Shown here piece after piece: positions 25,135-33,171 of a stretch of DNA of 64,000 nt (its first letter is position 1; each line of letters opens with the position of its first letter). The position numbers and the translations under genes were made by a program. The notes beneath the pieces are model-generated. The model saw only the letters and a list, made by a program, of their open reading frames with translations, was not told the origin of the DNA and did not search any database. Source of the stretch: Acidisarcina sp. (GTDB lineage: Bacteria; Acidobacteriota; Terriglobia; Terriglobales; Acidobacteriaceae); contig DATLIY010000009.1 in assembly GCA_035539175.1 (NCBI GenBank), positions 124,001-188,000 on the forward strand, in the 5' to 3' direction.

Positions 25135-25473
25135 TCATTCCGTGAAGCGATATTCATCAATGACAGCCGCCGCATGACACCTTGGCGGGCTTGCGTAGGA
25201 GCGCACCACGTGGCCTACACAATGAATAATCACGTCAGCCGATGTTCCCAGCGTGACAGCAGGCATAGTCAAAGCAAATTGGAGACGCGCGTGAATCGGT
25301 AGAAGCTGGTCGCTCTCAAAGAGAACACCACTCGACGAAATATTTGCGGTTACCGTCTCCATAATCCCGTGGTCAGTGATAACCCTCATCGGTAAGCGAA
25401 GCGGAAACCGCACTGCCGACCTGTCTTCGGTCACGGAACGGTTGCGCTTCACGGGATGATCAGCACTCCCCAT
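25135..25473 (-). CDS. PilZ domain protein (c-di-GMP receptor)
   Basis: 112 residues forming a single PilZ domain. The c-di-GMP motif RxxxR appears as RSAVRFP at about residues 18-24, and the second motif (D/N)xSxxG as NISSSG (TANISSSGVLFES). Strands after it (RLQFALTMP, IIHCVGHVVRSYASPP, HAAAVIDEYRF) complete the barrel. Both motifs are intact, so nucleotide binding is expected. The ATG at 25473 lacks a good ribosome site. It is the first gene of a two-gene unit with the degenerate-receiver regulator. Confidence 0.85.
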   Translation of the reverse strand: MGSADHPVKRNRSVTEDRSAVRFPLRLPMRVITDHGIMETVTANISSSGVLFESDQLLPIHARLQFALTMPAVTLGTSADVIIHCVGHVVRSYASPPRCHAAAVIDEYRFTE

Positions 25474-26287
25474 GGGGAAAGGCGTCCGAAAAATGTCTTC
25501 CTACAAGTCTGGAAGTTTCTACACAATAGCGCGAAATTTCGGAATTTGCACGTGACTAAAGTTTGAAATAACACCAAAGTGTTAATCGAGTCGTCACTTT
25601 TCTGCACAAATCCCTGATTACCGCAAAGAAACCACCCCATAGCCAGCGGCATTGGCTGCTAACTAAAGAGGTTCTGTGAAAATGTCGCAAACGGGAACCC
25701 GAAGAGTACCTATCCCGGAATTACCTCTGAAGAAATTACGTGCCGCGGACCAGGGATCGACAGGTTGCTGCCAGCCAAACCTGCTGCGGCTTCATCGCCC
25801 CCGTTAGGGAGCAGCTCAGCTCAATGGGCACGCAAAGCGTGATCCGCCGTTTCGTTCAGCAAAACGAAATCGCGATCGCTGTGTCTCGACAATTGGCCGC
25901 CTATTTCTTCGTGAAGTCCGCGCCAATCGCGGTAATTCCCCTTGTTCGCCCGTTGGGAAGGCTACATGGTTGGACGGCGGGATTCCTTGTCAAGACCCAG
26001 CACGAGGGTTACTAAGTGGCTATTAAAAATGGCACTTCGGGCCCCGATTCGAATCTGCCTTAGATCTGGAAAGGCCTCTCACGGGCTTGGCTGCGATGCG
26101 AATCGCCGATGAAAATCTAAACCGTGACTTTAGGTAATCCCGCCCAGGCAAAGGTACAACAGGGCAAAGTCACAAAAAAACAATCGATTTATAACCAAAA
26201 AGTTGTAGCTGATAGAGAGAAATCGGTCTACCCTGCCCTTAACACATGAATACCTCACTCTGAATTTCCTACTCTAGGAGCCTGTTT
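25474..26287. other. Long non-coding stretch of about 800 bp upstream of the repeat-protein gene
   Basis: It is lower in GC at its left end. A 91-codon GTG frame at 25740-26015 has no recognisable features and is not called. At 26124-26173 an 8-bp stem (GTGACTTT / AAAGTCAC) encloses a 4-bp stem (GCCC 26142-26145 / GGGC 26162-26165), followed by an A-rich run. This resembles a structured leader, but I cannot match it to a known riboswitch. A TAGGAG ribosome site stands at 26276 before the ATG at 26288. Confidence 0.4.
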
Positions 26288-26689
26288 ATGACCGCGCTGT
26301 CCTACAAGTCTGCCGCCCTGGTTACCGCCCTAATCATGACGATTGCAACAACGTCTTTCGCTTCGACCCACAGCCCTAGTGCACCGCAACCGATTCCTCC
26401 TGCTGGAGACTCCTTTGCCGCTCTCCGCAGCCCCAGCGCTCCTCAGCCCATTCCTCCCGCTGGTGATTCATTCCGCAGCCCAAGCGCACCGCAACCGATT
26501 CCTCCTGCCGGAGACTCCTTTGCCGCTCTCCGCAGCCCAAGCGCACCGCAGCCCATTCCTCCTGCTGGAGACTCCTTTGCCGCTCTCCGCAGCCCCAGCG
26601 CTCCGCAGCCCATTCCCCCGGCTGGCGATTCGTTCCGCAGTCCAAGTGCACCGCAACCCATTCCTCCTGCCGGGGACTCGCTAGCTTAG
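26288..26689 (+). CDS. Secreted tandem-repeat protein (SPSAPQPIPPAGDS repeats)
   Basis: 133 residues: a signal peptide (1-25, ALVTALIMTIATTSFA) followed only by six repeats of SPSAPQPIPPAGDSF ending in AALR or R, with unit lengths 19, 16, 19, 19, 16 and 16 residues. No other domain, cysteine or anchor is present. The mature protein is Pro-rich with one Asp per unit and an Arg between units, probably extended and disordered (polyproline-like). TAGGAG ribosome site at good spacing. Two membrane-protein genes follow in the same direction. Function is unknown; a surface spacer, matrix component or binding peptide are all possible. Confidence 0.75.
   Translation: MTALSYKSAALVTALIMTIATTSFASTHSPSAPQPIPPAGDSFAALRSPSAPQPIPPAGDSFRSPSAPQPIPPAGDSFAALRSPSAPQPIPPAGDSFAALRSPSAPQPIPPAGDSFRSPSAPQPIPPAGDSLA
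26372..26686 (+). repeat. In-frame coding tandem repeat, 57/48-bp units
   Basis: Six in-frame units of 57, 48, 57, 57, 48 and 48 bp encode the SPSAPQPIPPAGDS array. Units differ mainly at silent positions (for example GCTCCTCAGCCC versus GCACCGCAACCG), so the peptide is better conserved than the DNA. This suggests selection on the peptide rather than only recent duplication. Confidence 0.85.
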
Positions 26690-26758
26690 GAGGTGGTTGT
26701 GCAGGTTTTTACCTCAAAGGGCTGGCGGCTAAGTTATTCTGCAACCGGAAGGTGAACA

Positions 26759-27550
26759 GTGAGCCTGCCTGGCATCGATAGTTTGTTGTGGGTGGCGGGC
26801 TACGGCGCGACGGCGATCCTGATCGTCGCCATTTTTTCGCGTGGTCTGCACCGGACCTTCCCTATCTTCACCGGCTATTTAATATCCGCGCTTGTCACAG
26901 ACCCGCTCTTATATTGGGTTCATTCTCAATTTCCCACGCGATATTTCGACTCGTACTTCGCCATGAATGGAGTTGACTACCTCTTTCAATTGGCGCTGCT
27001 GTTTGAGATCGGGGCGAATATTGTGCGGCCGGTGCGGAAGTCTTTGCCGGCCGGAGTCGTGTGGCTCCTGGCTGGCTTTCTTGTTGCGGCTGCCACGGTG
27101 ACCGCAATCTTTGCCTTTTACTCCACCCCTCATTCCCTTTCCCATCTCGGCGTTATCTTCGTAAAGATGAACCTGGGAATGGCAGTCCTCCGATTGGGTA
27201 TTTTTGTATCGATCGCAGCGTTTGCCCAGATGCTGGGGATTGGCTGGAAGAGCCATGTGCTGCAACTGGCTACAGGCCTGGCCTTCTACTCTGCGATCAG
27301 CCTGATCGTCGCCAGCGCACAGAGCAGTACGGGCTTAACCCATTTGTTTCACCCACTTGCACAGATACAGGTCGCAAGTTACGTGGGTACCCTGGCTTTC
27401 TGGATCTGGTCCTTTGCCCGTGAAGAAGCGCCGAGGAAAGAATTTAGTCCACAAATGGAAAATTTTCTGCTATCTATAGCAGGAAGTACACGGTCTGAGC
27501 GTTTAGCTCTTCAAGCGGGAATCGACAAACCCAGGAATCGAGAGCGATAA
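26759..27550 (+). CDS. Multi-pass membrane protein, unknown
   Basis: 263 residues from a GTG start with a GGAAGG site. About seven hydrophobic helices are visible, among them WVAGYGATAILIVAIF, VVWLLAGFLVAAATVTAIFAFY, LRLGIFVSIAAFAQMLGI and VASYVGTLAFWIW. The C-terminal 45 residues are polar and cytoplasmic-looking. No enzyme motif is recognised; similar seven-helix proteins of unknown role are frequent in acidobacterial genomes. The next gene starts 2 bp after its stop, so the two are an operon. Confidence 0.7.
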   Translation: MSLPGIDSLLWVAGYGATAILIVAIFSRGLHRTFPIFTGYLISALVTDPLLYWVHSQFPTRYFDSYFAMNGVDYLFQLALLFEIGANIVRPVRKSLPAGVVWLLAGFLVAAATVTAIFAFYSTPHSLSHLGVIFVKMNLGMAVLRLGIFVSIAAFAQMLGIGWKSHVLQLATGLAFYSAISLIVASAQSSTGLTHLFHPLAQIQVASYVGTLAFWIWSFAREEAPRKEFSPQMENFLLSIAGSTRSERLALQAGIDKPRNRER

Positions 27551-27552
27551 CA

Positions 27553-28074
27553 ATGGTCCTCCCTCTGCTTCAGGTTTTGGTCACGATGCTGCTACTGCTT
27601 TATGCAGGCCGATGGCGGCGGAATCAGGTAAAAAAGGCCAATGAGAGCTGGGAATCTATCGTGGCCCGGCTTCGCGCCAACGACTGGGGGCTCGAAGAGG
27701 TTTCCGAGCGTTATCTCTATAGCGGAGCGATCAAGGCGACCACGCATGGAATCTGGGCAAAGATCGACGGCGCCAAGGGCCTGTGGGCGATGTACTGCAA
27801 CGCCCCGGTTCTGATTCAGCTTGCCGATTATGCTGCCGAGCACGGCGATGGCGTCTCGGAAGAGATTCTGGAATCACTCCGCAGCGATGCATTTCAAATT
27901 CGGATTTGTGTTCTTATGGCGCTTGCGCAGCATGTCCTGTCGCGGTCCTCAGTCGCTGCCGAGGTCAATGCTCACCGCGCGACGGAAATCTATAGCGCGA
28001 TGCTGCACCGCTTGACGATGCTGTTTCAGGATCACTCCACCATGCTCTTTCCGCGCTTCCTGGCGGCGATGTAG
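27553..28074 (+). CDS. Membrane-anchored helical protein, unknown
   Basis: 173 residues. A single N-terminal span (VLPLLQVLVTMLLLLYAG) is followed by a soluble, mostly helical region with NESWESIVARLRANDWGLEEVSERYL, a Trp/Gly segment HGIWAKIDGAKGLWAMYCN, and ends in MLFPRFLAAM. No domain is recognised. The gene follows the seven-helix membrane gene by 2 bp and is followed by a strong bidirectional terminator. Confidence 0.65.
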   Translation: MVLPLLQVLVTMLLLLYAGRWRRNQVKKANESWESIVARLRANDWGLEEVSERYLYSGAIKATTHGIWAKIDGAKGLWAMYCNAPVLIQLADYAAEHGDGVSEEILESLRSDAFQIRICVLMALAQHVLSRSSVAAEVNAHRATEIYSAMLHRLTMLFQDHSTMLFPRFLAAM

Positions 28075-28090
28075 TTCGAGACCGGATCGT

Positions 28091-28121
28091 AAAAAGCGCG
28101 TCTCCTGGAGACGCGCTTTTT
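28091..28121. terminator. Bidirectional intrinsic terminator
   Basis: A perfect 15-bp inverted repeat (AAAAAGCGCGTCTCC / GGAGACGCGCTTTTT) with A5 and T5 ends. It serves both the membrane-protein operon (plus) and the aldo/keto reductase gene (minus). Confidence 0.92.
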
Positions 28122-28145
28122 CATTGCCTCCAAGTCTGTAAATCC

Positions 28146-29126
28146 TTAGGCAGGATTCTCCTCCACAGAAGCGGTAATGCGGGTAAACTCGTCCTCCGTC
28201 AGCCGGAATGTCATTGCCTTCACCGTTCCCTCAATCTGGGCTGGCCGGCGTGCGCCGACGATTGCTGCTGTCACCGCAGGGTTGTGGAGTGTCCATGCGA
28301 TGGCGACCACTCCGGGCTCGACACCATGGCTGTTACCAATCTCCCGGAGTAATTCGACCAGCTTGAGGTTGCGAGAAAGCTTCGGCTCGTTGAACTGTGG
28401 CGCCTTGCGCCGCCAATCATCCGCCGGGAGCTTCTGGATCCGCTCCGCAGTCATCTTGCCGGTCAATAGCCCGGAGGCCATCGGCGAGTAATTGATGACG
28501 CCAATTCCATGCTTCTGACAGAACGGCAAAAGCTCTGCCTCAACTCCGCGGTTCAGCAGAGAGTAGGGCGGCTGCAGGGAGGTGATCGGCGCAATCCGCA
28601 GGACTCGCTCCATTTGCTCCACGCTGAAGTTCGATACGCCGATGTATCGCACCTTCCCTTGCTGCTGGAAGCGAGCCAATGTCTCCCAGCCTTCCTCAAT
28701 CTCGGCCTCGGGATTAGGCCAGTGAATCTGATAGAGATCGATGACATCGACATTCAGGCGGCGGAGTGAGCTCTCCAACTCCTCCTGCAGAGAGGCGGCC
28801 TTCAGGCTGCGATAGATCTTGCGATCCTCATGCCAGCGCATGGAGCACTTGGTAAAGATGTATGGCTTTTTCGACCGCCCCTTCAGCGCCTTGGCAACCA
28901 TCTCTTCTGAGTGGCCCAGGCCATAGATGGCAGCCGTGTCAATCCAGTTCACACCGAGGTCGAGAGCTCGCTGGATCGCGGCGATCGATTCTGAATCGTC
29001 CTGGGCGCCCCAGGCAAACTCCCAGTTGCCGCCACCGATGGCCCACGCGCCAAAACCGATAGGGGTAAGTTGCAGATCAGAGTTGCCAAGAGAACGGGTA
29101 GAGATAAGAGTAGAAGTCGTAGACAT
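28146..29126 (-). CDS. Aldo/keto reductase
   Basis: 326 residues of the AKR TIM barrel, an NADPH-dependent carbonyl reductase. Catalytic tetrad residues are visible: Asp in VNWIDTAAIYG, Tyr in the same segment (AAIYGLGHSEEMV), Lys in YIFTKCSM and His in LYQIHWPNP. Cofactor-binding segments are INYSPMASGLLTGKM and VAIAWTLHNPAVTAAIVGARRP. It follows the NUDIX gene by 9 bp. Substrate unknown; it resembles general stress-type or sugar-aldehyde AKRs. Confidence 0.92.
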   Translation of the reverse strand: MSTTSTLISTRSLGNSDLQLTPIGFGAWAIGGGNWEFAWGAQDDSESIAAIQRALDLGVNWIDTAAIYGLGHSEEMVAKALKGRSKKPYIFTKCSMRWHEDRKIYRSLKAASLQEELESSLRRLNVDVIDLYQIHWPNPEAEIEEGWETLARFQQQGKVRYIGVSNFSVEQMERVLRIAPITSLQPPYSLLNRGVEAELLPFCQKHGIGVINYSPMASGLLTGKMTAERIQKLPADDWRRKAPQFNEPKLSRNLKLVELLREIGNSHGVEPGVVAIAWTLHNPAVTAAIVGARRPAQIEGTVKAMTFRLTEDEFTRITASVEENPA

Positions 29127-29135
29127 GATGCTGAA

Positions 29136-29684
29136 TTAGATGCGTTCACCCCCAGGGCGGGCTTCGTACATTTTCAGCAGCATCCAGGCAGAGATCGTGC
29201 CGGCGTCCTTGATGCCGCCGCTTTGGATCATCGATTCGAACTCCGCGATGGTCACGCGCTTGACGGTTAGGTCCTGCTCTTCCGGCTCCAGGCTGGGCTC
29301 GCCCTGTGTAAGGCCGGTGGCGCGAAATATGTGGAAGCCCTGGTTCGACATTCCATAGGCGATATAGAGGTGGCCGAGATAGTCCATCCGATCCGCTAAC
29401 AGGCCCGTCTCTTCCTGCAACTCGCCGCGAGCCACATCTGCCGGGTCCGCAGTGGGGTTTTGCTCCCATGTGCCCTGCGGAAACTCCAGAAAGCGCGCTC
29501 CAACCGGATAGCGAAGCTGCTCGACCAGATAAACGTGCTCCTCCTCGATGGGGATAATCAGCGCAAAATCCGGCTTTTCGATAACTCCATAAATACCTGC
29601 GGTGCCGTCCGCGCGCTCAATCGCGTCCTCCCGCACACGCATCCAGCGGTTCTCATAAACAATGCGGCTTGAGATGGTCTTCAT
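29136..29684 (-). CDS. NUDIX hydrolase, ADP-ribose pyrophosphatase-like
   Basis: 182 residues with the NUDIX box near residues 78-100: FPQGTWEQNPTADPADVARG followed by ELQEETGLLAD, where RGELQEETGL carries the REUxEExGU core. The preceding ERADGTAGIYGVIEKPDFALIIP and VYLVEQLRYPVG are typical of ADP-ribose pyrophosphatases, which hydrolyse ADP-ribose to AMP and ribose 5-phosphate. The ATG at 29684 follows AAGAGGA and removes 22 upstream codons. First gene of a two-gene unit with the aldo/keto reductase. Confidence 0.9.
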   Translation of the reverse strand: MKTISSRIVYENRWMRVREDAIERADGTAGIYGVIEKPDFALIIPIEEEHVYLVEQLRYPVGARFLEFPQGTWEQNPTADPADVARGELQEETGLLADRMDYLGHLYIAYGMSNQGFHIFRATGLTQGEPSLEPEEQDLTVKRVTIAEFESMIQSGGIKDAGTISAWMLLKMYEARPGGERI

Positions 29685-29831
29685 CGGTCCTCTTGAACCT
29701 GTCATGAATCTAGCATCCATACGCTGTGTCGTGCCCGGCCTCTCTCTCAAGGTTCGCTGTCATCGGTTTGCTGCCACCTCTGTGACTTTGGTCGATTGCG
29801 GCGGCACATAGCCGTGTTACGCTGCGATCAA

Positions 29832-30785
29832 ATGGCAAACCAACGGACCAACAAGATCGGAATCATTGGCGCGGGTAGCGTAGGCGCAACCATCGCCTAT
29901 GCGTGCATGCTACGCGGAGTCAGCCAACGCATCAGCCTCTTCGACGTCAATCAGGAAAAGGTGAATGCCGAAGTACTGGATCTGAATCACGGGCTGCAAT
30001 TTGTCCCCGTCGCTGAGGTGAATGGCTCCGATGACATGAATGTGCTGGAAGGCTCCGATGTGATCGTCATGACGGCCGGCGCGAAACAGAAGCCGGGCCA
30101 GACGCGCATGGACCTAGCCGAAGCCAACGCAAACATCTGCCGCAAGATCATTCCCGAGGTGTTGCGCGTGGCTCCGGATGCCGTTCTGCTCATGGTCACC
30201 AACCCGGTAGACGTGATGACCTACATTGCTCAAAAACTGAGCGGCCTGCCGGCAAACCAGGTGCTGGGCAGCGGAACGGTCCTCGATAGCTCACGGTTTC
30301 GCTATCTGATCGCGAAGCGCTGCGCTGTCGCTGTGCCGAATGTGCATGCCTACATTGTTGGCGAGCATGGGGACAGCGAAATCCCGCTGTGGTCGAGCGC
30401 AAGCATTGGCGCAGTTCCTCTGGATCAATGGGCGGTCCCCGGCCATGGCCAACTGACCGGCAATGATCGCACGCATATCTTTGAAAGCGTACGCACCGCG
30501 GCAGACCAGGTAATTGCCGGTAAGGGCGCAACGAATTACGCCATCGGGCTCGCCGCGAGCAGCATCCTTGAAGCCATCCTGAACGATGCGAACCGTGTAT
30601 TGCCGGTTAGTTCCCTGCTCACCGAATATCGCGGAATTTCCGGCGTATGTCTTTCGATTCCCTGTATCGTCAACCGGCGCGGTGTGGAAGCCGCACTCCC
30701 TGTGCCCATGAATGTGGACGAGATGGAGGGTTTGAAGGCGAGCGCTGACAGGATCTGCGAGGTCGTTCATTCGCTGGGATTCTAG
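29832..30785 (+). CDS. ldh: L-lactate dehydrogenase
   Basis: 317 residues of the LDH/MDH family. The NAD motif is KIGIIGAGSVGATIAY. The substrate-specificity loop reads GAKQKPGQTRMDL, where Gln marks lactate rather than malate dehydrogenase (Arg). Further motifs are VTNPVDVMTY and the catalytic segment IVGEHGDSEIPLWS with His. It reduces pyruvate to L-lactate with NADH. The ATG at 29832 gives the family length; an upstream alternative start adds 12 residues. Monocistronic; a structured intergenic element follows. Confidence 0.94.
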   Translation: MANQRTNKIGIIGAGSVGATIAYACMLRGVSQRISLFDVNQEKVNAEVLDLNHGLQFVPVAEVNGSDDMNVLEGSDVIVMTAGAKQKPGQTRMDLAEANANICRKIIPEVLRVAPDAVLLMVTNPVDVMTYIAQKLSGLPANQVLGSGTVLDSSRFRYLIAKRCAVAVPNVHAYIVGEHGDSEIPLWSSASIGAVPLDQWAVPGHGQLTGNDRTHIFESVRTAADQVIAGKGATNYAIGLAASSILEAILNDANRVLPVSSLLTEYRGISGVCLSIPCIVNRRGVEAALPVPMNVDEMEGLKASADRICEVVHSLGF

Positions 30786-30870
30786 AAGGTTTGCGCGAAT
30801 TCTCAGAACGATACTGCTGCCTAAACCAACAGCATCGCGAATTGATGCATCTCTTGCTTAAGAAGGTCAT

Positions 30871-30957
30871 GGTTGGCGGAGGAGCGCGGGTTTTCGCGAT
30901 TTCCTCCGCTTGCTATCGGCGAAGGAGAATCGCGCCAGCCGATAGACTTCGCCAACC
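30871..30957. other. Predicted three-way-junction structured element
   Basis: Closing stem GGTTGGCG (30871-30878) / CGCCAACC (30950-30957). Inside it are a hairpin GAGGA (30879-30883) / TCCTC (30902-30906) with inner CGCG/CGCG pairing, and a hairpin CTATCGGC (30913-30920) / GCCGATAG (30938-30945). It lies between convergent ldh and ATP-grasp genes. No T tract. It could be an RNA or a palindromic intergenic repeat. Confidence 0.45.
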
Positions 30958-31056
30958 GCTGATTTTGGAGTTCACCGCGAATACCTGCTCCGGCCTCAAC
31001 ACCTGGAGCCGCGGCGAAGTTTGTCTCAAACCGCCTTGCAGCTGCCGCAGATAATC

Positions 31057-32106
31057 TTACGTGTGCGGTTCCTCAACAGCAATCGAGGCTGGCGGTTGCG
31101 ATGCAGCCTTCTTTGCAGAGGATTTTTTCGCAGCCGACTTCTTCGCCGAGGACTTCTTTCTGGCTGACGGCTTCGGCGCGGCTCCTAAGAGCTGTGCCCA
31201 CCGGCACTCCGGCTTATGTGGTGCAGCCTTTGCTTTTTTCACCGCGAGTTGGGCAACGGCGTTCACAATCCACTCAAAGCTCTCGGCTCCTACTGAGTTC
31301 AAATCTGCATCCGGCGCGGGATTCATGAAGTCGATGGCATAAGGCACTCCATCCTCGACGGCAAACTCCACCGTGTTGAAGTCGTAACCGAGAGCGCGGC
31401 AGAGTGTAACGGCATCCCGCCTCACTCTCGCGATCAGCTTCCTGTCGTAAGCCGGAGGATCCTGCACATACCGCTCTGCATGCGGCCGGCGCGGATCGTA
31501 AGGCATCACGCGTACATGCTCCTGGCCCACAACGTAGCAGCGGAAATATTCCTTGAAGTGCACGGCCCGCTGCAGGACCATGCAGAGGTCGCGGCTCTGA
31601 TCGTAGGCGTTGAAGAACTCGTCGCGATTGTGTACGTGAAACACATCCCGCCAGCCTCCACCATCGATGGGCTTGAGGAAGCTGGGAAAGCCGATGGAGT
31701 CAAACAGATCATCCCACTTCAACGGATACTCCAGATTGCGCATGGAGCGGTCCGTCGTGCCGATGGGATGCTTCTTGTGCGGCAGAATCGCCGTCCTGGG
31801 CACAGCTACCCCCAGTTTGTCCGCCAGAGCGTAATTGAAAAACTTATCGTCTGCCGACCACCAGAAGGGATTGTTGATGACGTATGTGCCGTGCAGTACC
31901 GCGAACTTAAGAAAAGCACGGTAGAAGGGAATGTCATGCGAAACGCGATCGACAATGACGGAGTAGGCCGGAGGTTTGTCGAGCCGCACTGCACCTGTCT
32001 CTACAAACTCCGCGTGCACATCCTCGTGGCCCAGGGAGTTGATCCGTTCGACCAACGCGCCGGGAAAGCTATTCTCCATGCCAAAAAGGACCCCGATTGT
32101 CTTCAC
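31057..32106 (-). CDS. ATP-grasp enzyme with Lys/Ser/Ala-rich histone-like tail
   Basis: 349 residues from a GTG start with an AGGGGAG site. The ATP-grasp fold is indicated by GFPSFLKPIDGGGWRDVFHV (nucleotide-binding strand and Gly loop), CMVLQRAVHFKEYFRCYVVG and the metal-binding strand VPYAIDFMNPAPDAD, where Asp stands for the more usual Glu before Asn. Such RimK-like enzymes ligate a carboxylate to an amine. The C terminus (about residues 315-342) is a run of AKK/SAKK/AAKK repeats, like histone H1 tails, which could bind nucleic acid or polyanions. It lies 168 bp downstream of the amidotransferase gene, same strand. Substrate unknown. Confidence 0.8.
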   Translation of the reverse strand: MKTIGVLFGMENSFPGALVERINSLGHEDVHAEFVETGAVRLDKPPAYSVIVDRVSHDIPFYRAFLKFAVLHGTYVINNPFWWSADDKFFNYALADKLGVAVPRTAILPHKKHPIGTTDRSMRNLEYPLKWDDLFDSIGFPSFLKPIDGGGWRDVFHVHNRDEFFNAYDQSRDLCMVLQRAVHFKEYFRCYVVGQEHVRVMPYDPRRPHAERYVQDPPAYDRKLIARVRRDAVTLCRALGYDFNTVEFAVEDGVPYAIDFMNPAPDADLNSVGAESFEWIVNAVAQLAVKKAKAAPHKPECRWAQLLGAAPKPSARKKSSAKKSAAKKSSAKKAASQPPASIAVEEPHT

Positions 32107-32274
32107 GTTCGTCTCCCCTATAAAAAATCAGGTGAACGTACAATACCTGGTCAGATGAACCGCAGAGAGCCGCCTGGCGCGTTGCTCTCACCTTAGCCCA
32201 GTAAAGCGCAAACTGGTCCGGCGATGTGTAAAAATCTTCGCCCAAGGCTCGGAGATACCGGCACGCGTTCTGGC

Positions 32275-32982
32275 CTAAACGAGACCCATCTGGCGCAACC
32301 ATTCCTCCAGACAGCTTTGTCCTGCGGCTTCGAGTGCCGCACTCAGGGTCTGCGTCTCTCGTCGAATCGTGGATGGCTGGACGCTGTTCTGCGCAAGCTC
32401 ACATGCGTGACCGAGCAGCCACGGCTCGATGCGCGCTCCAACCAGTTCAGGATGACACTGAAAGGCCAGTGCATGGCTCCCCCAGGAGTACGCCTGGTTC
32501 GCGCAAATATCGGTCGAAGCCAGCAGGGTTGCGCCCGACGGCAGATCGAAGGTATCGCCGTGCCAGTGGAACATGCTGGTTGCCGTGGGCGATAGATGCC
32601 GCACTGGCGACGACAGGCGGGCAGCCGTGAGCGTCAGCGGCTTCCAGCCGATCTCCTTCCGCGGTCCGGGATACACACACGCTCCCAGAGCACGAGCCAT
32701 GATTTGCGCTCCCAGGCAGATGCCGAGAAGAGGAAGATCCTTCTTAAGGCGCGCTTCCGCGATCCGCAGCTCGTCCAGCACGAAAGGGTACTCGGCCTCA
32801 TCGCAAGCACCGATTGGCCCCCCAAGCAGGACGACGAGATCTGGCTCCTCCGCCGAAAGCCGCTTCAGGTCGTCGGTTCCCGCGTCGCGGTAGGAAACCT
32901 CAAAACCCAGCCTGCCGAACGGGACCGCAAAACTGCCAACGTCCTCAAAAGCAACATGGCGAATCGCCAGAATCTTCTTCAT
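32275..32982 (-). CDS. Class I glutamine amidotransferase (GMP-synthase-like)
   Basis: 235 residues of the triad GATase fold. The nucleophile elbow is LLGICLGAQIMA with Cys near residue 89, and the His-Glu pair is in LAFQCHPEL near 175. Oxyanion segment: LVVLLGGPIGACDE. These solitary GATases hydrolyse glutamine or gamma-glutamyl amides for a partner enzyme. The neighbouring ATP-grasp gene is the likely partner: the pair could make and break, or supply ammonia for, an amide-bonded metabolite. That is inference from adjacency. No synthetase domain is fused. Confidence 0.88.
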   Translation of the reverse strand: MKKILAIRHVAFEDVGSFAVPFGRLGFEVSYRDAGTDDLKRLSAEEPDLVVLLGGPIGACDEAEYPFVLDELRIAEARLKKDLPLLGICLGAQIMARALGACVYPGPRKEIGWKPLTLTAARLSSPVRHLSPTATSMFHWHGDTFDLPSGATLLASTDICANQAYSWGSHALAFQCHPELVGARIEPWLLGHACELAQNSVQPSTIRRETQTLSAALEAAGQSCLEEWLRQMGLV

Positions 32983-33171
32983 ACATTCAGATTCCGACAG
33001 GATCGCGCAACTTTCAACCTCTGAGGGAATGGTTGCAATGGGAATGTGCGGTTGCTGCTACTGTAAGAGCAAAGGATCTACGAACGGGGATCTACGATGC
33101 CGGGCGCTGAGGATGGCGCAGCGGAATCTCGCAGGAGACTGTGTTTCGCGATTTTGGAGATAGATTCAACG

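Noticed and set aside
25740-26015. 91-codon GTG frame in the long intergenic stretch
   Set aside because: No ribosome site, no recognisable domain, and mixed low-quality composition; treated as chance.
26040-26060. GATTCGAATC resembling a tRNA T-loop
   Set aside because: No acceptor, D or anticodon arms could be built around it.
26372-26686. CRISPR-like regularly spaced repeat
   Set aside because: Units are in-frame codons of a signal-peptide protein with no unique spacers.
30791-31054. 87-codon frame after ldh
   Set aside because: Overlaps the three-way-junction structure, has no ribosome site and no coherent protein pattern.
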